Shown here: positions 59,312 through 64,000 of the stretch, in pieces
How the letters are laid out: the number at the start of each line of letters is the position of its first letter
Numbering within the stretch: the stretch's first letter is position 1
Origin: Faeciplasma sp964650705
Lineage (GTDB): Bacteria > Bacillota > Clostridia > Oscillospirales > Ruminococcaceae
Length of the DNA stretch: 64,000 nucleotides
Direction: 5' to 3'
NCBI GenBank assembly: GCA_964650705.1
Contig: CAZYUJ010000007.1
Location: 1 to 64,000 of the forward strand
Made by a program: the position numbers and the translations under genes
The notes under the pieces: model-generated
The model's input: the letters and a program-made list of their open reading frames with translations, nothing else
Told to the model about the DNA's origin: nothing
Databases searched by the model: none

Positions 59312-60580
59312 TTATTCCTTATATGCCGCAAGGGCTTTGGCGCCGATATCTCGGCGATAGAATGCCGAGCCGAAGCTGATCTTGCTGACCAAGCCGTAAG
59401 CATCCGAGATCGCATTTTCCAATGCGTCGCCCAACGCGGTCACACCCAAAACTCTTCCGCCCGAGGTCACAAGTCTTGAGTCTTTGAGTGCGGCTCCTGC
59501 GACGTAAACGCTTGGCGAAATTTCTTCGGGAATGGTAATTTCATATCCCTTTTCATATTTAACGGGATATCCCTGTGATGCCATGATCACACAGCAAGCG
59601 TGCTTGTTCATAAACTTTACTTCACAATCAGCCAAAGTTCCGTCCGTAACAGCCTGCATAACCGTCAAAAGATCGGATTCCAAAAGCGGAAGAACGACCT
59701 GAGTTTCGGGATCACCGAATCGGCAGTTATATTCGATGACCTTTGGGCCGTCCTTGGTTATCATAAGTCCGAAATAGAGACAGCCCTTGAATGTTCTGCC
59801 CTCGGCGTTCATAGCGTTTATTGTCGGAAGGAATATCTTCTCCATGCAAACGCCTGCAACATCCTCGGTATAATAAGGGTTGGGAGCAACAGTTCCCATT
59901 CCGCCGGTATTAAGTCCCTTGTCGCCGTCCATGGCACGCTTATGGTCCATCGAGGATATCATCGGCTTGACGCATTTGCCGTCTGTGAATGCCAAAACGG
60001 AAACCTCAGGGCCTTCGAGGAATTCTTCAATAACGATGTTGTCGCCCGATCTGCCGAACGCCTTGTCCTGCATAATCGACTTAACGGCTTCATATGCTTC
60101 TTCTCGGGTCATGGCGATGATAACGCCCTTGCCGAGTGCCAAGCCGTCAGCCTTGATAACCGTGGGGATGGGAGCTGTTTTCAAATATTCCAAAGCTTTT
60201 TCGGCATCGTCAAACACTTCGAAAGCGGCTGTCGGGATGCCGTATTTCTTCATAAGCTCTTTTGAGAAGACCTTGCTTCCCTCGATGATAGCGGCGTTTG
60301 CCTTGGGGCCGAAGCAGGGGATACCCTTTCCTTCAAGGGCATCAACAGCGCCCAATACGAGCGGATCGTCGGGTGCTACAACAGCATAGTCGATGCTGTT
60401 GTTGACCGCAAAATCAACGATTCCCGAAATGTCGGTTGCCGAGATGTTAACACATTCGGCGTCGGCGGCGATTCCGCCGTTTCCGGGAAGAGCATATATT
60501 TTCTCAACGTTTTTGTTTTCTTTTATCTTCTTAATGATGGCGTGCTCACGTCCTCCGCCACCAACAACCATTATCTTCAT
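59312..60580 (-). CDS. purD: Phosphoribosylamine-glycine ligase
   Basis: 422 residues from ATG at 60580 (GAGAGGA upstream). ATP-grasp enzyme joining phosphoribosylamine and glycine: VVGGGGREHAI at the N-terminus, IKADGLALGKGV, NTGGMGTVAPNPYY, and ECNCRFGDPET-like YNCRFGDPETQ. Normal length. Sits between the AICAR transformylase and purL. Confidence 0.95.
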   Translation of the reverse strand: MKIMVVGGGGREHAIIKKIKENKNVEKIYALPGNGGIAADAECVNISATDISGIVDFAVNNSIDYAVVAPDDPLVLGAVDALEGKGIPCFGPKANAAIIEGSKVFSKELMKKYGIPTAAFEVFDDAEKALEYLKTAPIPTVIKADGLALGKGVIIAMTREEAYEAVKSIMQDKAFGRSGDNIVIEEFLEGPEVSVLAFTDGKCVKPMISSMDHKRAMDGDKGLNTGGMGTVAPNPYYTEDVAGVCMEKIFLPTINAMNAEGRTFKGCLYFGLMITKDGPKVIEYNCRFGDPETQVVLPLLESDLLTVMQAVTDGTLADCEVKFMNKHACCVIMASQGYPVKYEKGYEITIPEEISPSVYVAGAALKDSRLVTSGGRVLGVTALGDALENAISDAYGLVSKISFGSAFYRRDIGAKALAAYKE

Positions 60581-60601
60581 AACGCGTTGTCCTCTCGTCA
60601 A

Positions 60602-61786
60602 TTAGTGGTGGAAGAGTCTCATTCCGGTGAATGCCATTGCCATGCCGTATCTGTCGGCACATTCAATAACAAGATCGTCTCTGATGGATCCGCCGGGTTC
60701 TGCGATATACTTAACGCCCGATTTCTTTGCTCTTTCAATGTTATCGGCGAAGGGGAAGAATGCATCGGATCCCAAGGCTACACCGTCGATGGTTGCTAAA
60801 TATGCCTTTGCTTCTTCGTCGGTGAGGGGCTCAGGTCTTACGGTAAAGTATTTCTGCCAGTTACCCTCGGCACAAACGTCCTCCTCGTTCTTGTTGATGT
60901 AGCCGTCGATGACGTTATCTCTGTCAGGTCTTCCCAAAGTGTCCTTGAAGGGAAGATTCAAAACCTTGTCGCACTGGCGCAAGAACCAAGTGTCAGCCTT
61001 TGAGCCCGCAAGTCTTGTGCAGTGAACTCTTGACTGCTGACCTGCGCCGACGCCGATAGCCTGTCCGTCATAGGCGAAGCAAACGGAGTTCGACTGTGTA
61101 TATTTCAAAGTGATAAGCGAGATGATAAGATCTCTTATTGCGCTTTCGGGAAGCTCCTTGTTTGCGGTAACAACGTTTGTTAAAAGCTCGCGGTCGATCT
61201 TGAAGTTATTTCTGCCCTGTTCGAAGGTGATGCCATAGACCTGTTTGGTCTCAACGGGAGCAGGAATATAGTCGGGGTCGATCTTAACGATGTTATAGTT
61301 TCCCTTTCTCTTGGATTTGAGGATCTCCAAAGCCTCGGGCTCATAGCCGGGAGCGATAACGCCGTCGGAAACCTCACGCTTGATCAAAAGTGCGGTCGTA
61401 ACGTCACAAACATCGCTGAGTGCGACCCAGTCACCGAAGGAGCACATTCTGTCGGTTCCTCTTGCACGAGCGTATGCACAAGCCAAGGGGGATTCGTCCA
61501 AGCCTTCGATGTCGTCAACGAAGCAAGCCTTCTTGAGCTTGTCGGAAAGGGGGATCCCGACTGCTGCCGAGGTGGGAGAAACGTGCTTAAAGGAGGTTAC
61601 TGCGGGAAGTCCCAAAGCTTCCTTAAGCTCCTTGACGAGCTGCCAGGAGTTGAAGGCGTCAAGGAAATTGATATAACCGGGTCTTCCGCACAAGATCTCG
61701 ATGGGAAGCTCTTCGCCGTTTGCCATATAGATCTTCGAGGGCTTCTGATTAGGGTTACAGCCATATTTAAGTTCAAATTCTTTCAT
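60602..61786 (-). CDS. AICAR formyltransferase, stand-alone (PurH C-terminal type)
   Basis: 394 residues. It corresponds to the transformylase half of PurH only: LKYGCNPNQKP, TSFKHVSPTSAAVGIPL, with Lys and His of the catalytic KH pair, IGVGAGQQSRVHCTRLAG and EPGGSIRDD. The N-terminal IMP cyclohydrolase domain of ordinary bacterial PurH is absent. It formylates AICAR using 10-formyl-THF. The missing cyclohydrolase is supplied by the adjacent purO. Confidence 0.9.
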   Translation of the reverse strand: MKEFELKYGCNPNQKPSKIYMANGEELPIEILCGRPGYINFLDAFNSWQLVKELKEALGLPAVTSFKHVSPTSAAVGIPLSDKLKKACFVDDIEGLDESPLACAYARARGTDRMCSFGDWVALSDVCDVTTALLIKREVSDGVIAPGYEPEALEILKSKRKGNYNIVKIDPDYIPAPVETKQVYGITFEQGRNNFKIDRELLTNVVTANKELPESAIRDLIISLITLKYTQSNSVCFAYDGQAIGVGAGQQSRVHCTRLAGSKADTWFLRQCDKVLNLPFKDTLGRPDRDNVIDGYINKNEEDVCAEGNWQKYFTVRPEPLTDEEAKAYLATIDGVALGSDAFFPFADNIERAKKSGVKYIAEPGGSIRDDLVIECADRYGMAMAFTGMRLFHH

Positions 61787-61800
61787 TATTGCGTTCCTCC

Positions 61801-62517
61801 TTAGTTGTTCTTGTTAACGATCCTTGTTTCAGTCTCGCCGCTTTCAAGGTCGATATATCTGACGAACAAGGACACCTTGTTGTCTTCGTTCAAATTTGTC
61901 CAGATAAGGTCTGTGAGCGAGTCGATATCTGTGTCGGGAAGCTCAAGCGTTTTGGGCTCGCCTTCATATGAGGGAAGGGGATTGCCGTCACCGTTATAGG
62001 TGTGGATGAACTTTGCTCTTCCCTTGATGGGATTGGAATAAGCATATGTAAATCTCTCACAGGAGCTGTCGTCGCCCTCGGCACTCTTTAAGATGGACAT
62101 GGCATAGTTCATGTCGCCGTTTTCAAGGTGAATGATACCCGAAATTCTCGGTGTGAAGTTGGGCTTGTCGTCTTCAAATTCACGGGTTCTGAGAGCCTGC
62201 TCAAAGGTCATCTGCCTGTCCATAAGGTCATAGATCGTGTCGGTCTGATCGCCGTTTGTAACGATGGTCTTGTTGCCCAAAACTCTTACGGGATAGTAGA
62301 TGATAAGATGAGGATCGGTCATCTTCGATTCGTCGAATGCCTTTGTACGCATAGCGTCACCCTCAGCAACGAAAATGCGGTTGCGGCTGTTCTCGCTTCT
62401 GCCCATGATGAAATAAGCAGTAACGGCTTTCTTGCCGTCGGCGGATTTGCCGATGATGATTCCTCTGCCGTGATAGGCGAGGGAATTAAGCTCATTTGCG
62501 ATTGTTGAAACCTTCAT
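61801..62517 (-). CDS. purO: IMP cyclohydrolase, archaeal PurO type
   Basis: 238 residues from ATG at 62517 (AAAGGAG 7 bases upstream; ATG 62523 is too close to it). Resembles PurO: SLAYHGRGIIIGKSADGK at the N-terminus, YYPVRVLGNKTIVTNGDQTDTI, FTPRISGII and a C-terminal beta region. It closes FAICAR to IMP. This fold is typical of archaea and scattered in Clostridia. It overlaps the region of the purN stop and is co-transcribed. Confidence 0.88.
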   Translation of the reverse strand: MKVSTIANELNSLAYHGRGIIIGKSADGKKAVTAYFIMGRSENSRNRIFVAEGDAMRTKAFDESKMTDPHLIIYYPVRVLGNKTIVTNGDQTDTIYDLMDRQMTFEQALRTREFEDDKPNFTPRISGIIHLENGDMNYAMSILKSAEGDDSSCERFTYAYSNPIKGRAKFIHTYNGDGNPLPSYEGEPKTLELPDTDIDSLTDLIWTNLNEDNKVSLFVRYIDLESGETETRIVNKNN

Positions 62518-62519
62518 GC

Positions 62520-63155
62520 TCATTCTCCTTTGATGTATACTTTGTTGTTATTAACGGTTATTTTATCCTCACAGAAGAGTCTTACAGCTTCGGGGAGTAT
62601 CTTCCACTCGGCTTCTTCCATAATCCTTTTTTGAAGCGTTTCGGGGGTGTCATCTTCCTTGACATCGACAGCTTTTTGCAAAACGATAGGCCCTGCGTCA
62701 CATTCGGGAGTTACGATGTGAACGGTTGCACCCGAGACTTTAACGCCCTTTTCAAGAGCCGCCTCGTGAACGTGAAGCCCATAATATCCCTTTCCACAGA
62801 AAGAGGGGATGAGTGCCGGGTGTACATTGAGTATCTTATTGGGGAACTTTTCATAAACCTGCTCGTCGATTATGGTCAAAAATCCTGCCAAAACGACAAG
62901 GTCGGCGCCCTTTTCGACTAGTGCATCGGTCAGAGCCTTGGAGTAAGCGGCAATGCTGTCGTGATCCTTTCTTGCCAAAACAATTGCTTCGATACCGTTT
63001 TGTCTTGCACGCTCAAGCGCATAAACGCCCGGCTTTGATGCGATCACAAGCGTTATCTTGCCGTTTCCGAGCCCGCCTCGCTTTTCAGCGTCGATGAGGG
63101 CTTGAAGATTCGTTCCGCCGCCCGAAACCAAAACTGCTATCTTTTTTTGCATCAT
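62520..63155 (-). CDS. purN: Phosphoribosylglycinamide formyltransferase
   Basis: 211 residues. VLVSGGGTNLQALID at the N-terminus, ILNVHPALIPSFCGKGYYG with the catalytic Asn/His, SGATVHIVTPECDAGPIV with the catalytic Asp. It formylates GAR with 10-formyl-THF. ATG start overlaps the purM stop (ATGA). Confidence 0.94.
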   Translation of the reverse strand: MMQKKIAVLVSGGGTNLQALIDAEKRGGLGNGKITLVIASKPGVYALERARQNGIEAIVLARKDHDSIAAYSKALTDALVEKGADLVVLAGFLTIIDEQVYEKFPNKILNVHPALIPSFCGKGYYGLHVHEAALEKGVKVSGATVHIVTPECDAGPIVLQKAVDVKEDDTPETLQKRIMEEAEWKILPEAVRLFCEDKITVNNNKVYIKGE

Positions 63156-64000
63156 TCAAGCACCACGCCTTCGTCGCCCTTTATTATCTTGCCGATAAGA
63201 TAAGCATCTTCGCCGCATGACTTAAGGATCTCAAGCGCCTTCTTGGCCTCGTTTTCGGGAACGACAACGCTCATGCCGACGCCCATGTTATAGGTGTTAA
63301 ACATATCTCTTTCGGGAATGTTGCCCTCTTTTGCGATAAGATCAAAGATGGGGAGCACTTTAACTGCCGACTTGTCGATCTTTGCACAAAGTCCTTTGGG
63401 GATGGATCTCGGAATGTTTTCATAGAAGCCGCCGCCTGTGATGTGGCTGATGCCCTTGACGTTAACCTTCTCAAGAAGCGCCAAAATGCTCTTTACATAG
63501 ATCTTCGTGGGAATCAAAAGTGTCTCGGCAACGGTCTTTCCGCCGAGCTCTTCACGGGCTTCATAGAGCTTCGGATCGTTATTATCAATGTTAAATACCT
63601 TGCGGCAGAGCGAGAAGCCGTTTGAGTGAACGCCGCTTGAAGCAAGCGCGATAACAACGTCGCCCTCAGCCATTTTTGTGTTATCCAAGATCTTTTTCTT
63701 ATCAACGACACCGACAGCGAAGCCTGCAAGGTCATATTCGTCAACAGGCATCATTCCGGGATGCTCTGCGGTCTCGCCGCCGATGAGCGCCGCGCCCGAC
63801 TGAACACAGCCCTCAGCAACACCGCTGACGATCGAAGCGATCTTTTCGGGGATGTTCTTTCCGCAAGCGATATAGTCAAGGAAGAAAAGGGGCTTCGCGC
63901 CGCAGCAGATGATGTCGTTAACGCACATTGCGACTGCGTCAATGCCGATTGTGTCGTGCTTATCCATCAAAATTGCCATTTTGACCTTTGTTCCGCAGCC
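63152..64000 (-). CDS. purM: Phosphoribosylformylglycinamidine cyclo-ligase (AIR synthase), 5' end cut by window
   Basis: 282 visible codons; the frame runs open past base 64000 (GCGTKVK precedes the first Met), so the N-terminus lies outside the window. Motifs: DTIGIDAVAMCVNDI, GAALIGGETAEHPGMM, GVHSNGFSLCRKV and HITGGGFYENIPR. It converts FGAM to AIR. First visible gene of the pur operon; purM, purN, purO, AICAR transformylase, purD and purL follow. Confidence 0.95.
   Translation of the reverse strand, partial: GCGTKVKMAILMDKHDTIGIDAVAMCVNDIICCGAKPLFFLDYIACGKNIPEKIASIVSGVAEGCVQSGAALIGGETAEHPGMMPVDEYDLAGFAVGVVDKKKILDNTKMAEGDVVIALASSGVHSNGFSLCRKVFNIDNNDPKLYEAREELGGKTVAETLLIPTKIYVKSILALLEKVNVKGISHITGGGFYENIPRSIPKGLCAKIDKSAVKVLPIFDLIAKEGNIPERDMFNTYNMGVGMSVVVPENEAKKALEILKSCGEDAYLIGKIIKGDEGVVLE

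Noticed and set aside
60602..61786. Truncated or broken purH
   Set aside because: The transformylase domain is complete with a proper start, and an adjacent purO supplies the missing activity, so this is a stable two-gene arrangement.

Overview
The window looks like a chromosomal scaffold piece from a spore-forming, fibre-degrading clostridium, most likely a Ruminococcus-like Oscillospiraceae from the rumen or gut. Spore genes (spoVT, spoIIP, a coat-like protein), T-box leaders, TTG starts, a GH39 xylosidase and a CE2 esterase point that way. A run of exactly 100 N near 50.1 kb shows this is a scaffolded assembly, possibly from a metagenome.

Layout. 1-12.4 kb: mixed genes, namely a signal-peptidase-like protein without its catalytic serine, a DUF1538 membrane protein with a PII-like partner, a 168-bp duplication of the start of spoVT flanking an AT-rich cargo gene, a PfkB kinase, an orphan trpB under a Trp T-box, and a branching enzyme. 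12.7-22.8 kb (minus strand): a complete UMP operon pyrC-carA-carB-pyrK-pyrD-pyrF-pyrE-pyrB behind one strong promoter and a leader. CarA has lost the glutaminase Cys and His, and PyrB carries the zinc domain of PyrI at its C-terminus. 22.8-40.3 kb (plus strand): the most interesting block, below. 40.4-50 kb: coat-like protein, tcdA, LexA-controlled dinB, typA, thioesterase, lipoproteins, spoIIP, ACT protein. 50.6-55.1 kb: UPF0210 protein and a divergent CE2 esterase/GH39 xylosidase pair. 55.6-64 kb (minus strand): purM-purN-purO-AICAR transformylase-purD-purL, with the last two steps of IMP synthesis on separate proteins.

Candidate new system (22.84-40.35 kb). Three successive transcription units each start with a TTGACA promoter and a T-box. 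Aligned in one register (specifier, four bases, then C-N-GAG), their specifiers read CTC (Leu), ATC (Ile) and GTA (Val); the same register gives TGG in the trpB T-box. Each unit encodes an acyl-CoA ligase: a TIM-barrel/ligase fusion in the Leu unit and HTH-cupin-ligase fusions in the Ile and Val units. The Val unit continues into a ParA-like ATPase, a ferredoxin and the three subunits of a 2-oxoisovalerate-type ferredoxin oxidoreductase, then a branched-chain aminotransferase. I infer a tRNA-sensed pathway making Leu, Ile and Val from isovalerate, 2-methylbutyrate and isobutyrate by CoA activation, reductive carboxylation and transamination, the nutritional route long known from rumen ruminococci. 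The Leu unit also encodes a LeuA-like protein that lacks the metal and catalytic residues but keeps the leucine-sensing domain.

A second new observation is a dispersed ~100-bp element, four copies here. An 11-bp inverted repeat (GGGCGAAGCCC) encloses three successive hairpins whose sequences differ between copies while their pairing is kept. Two copies flank dinB.
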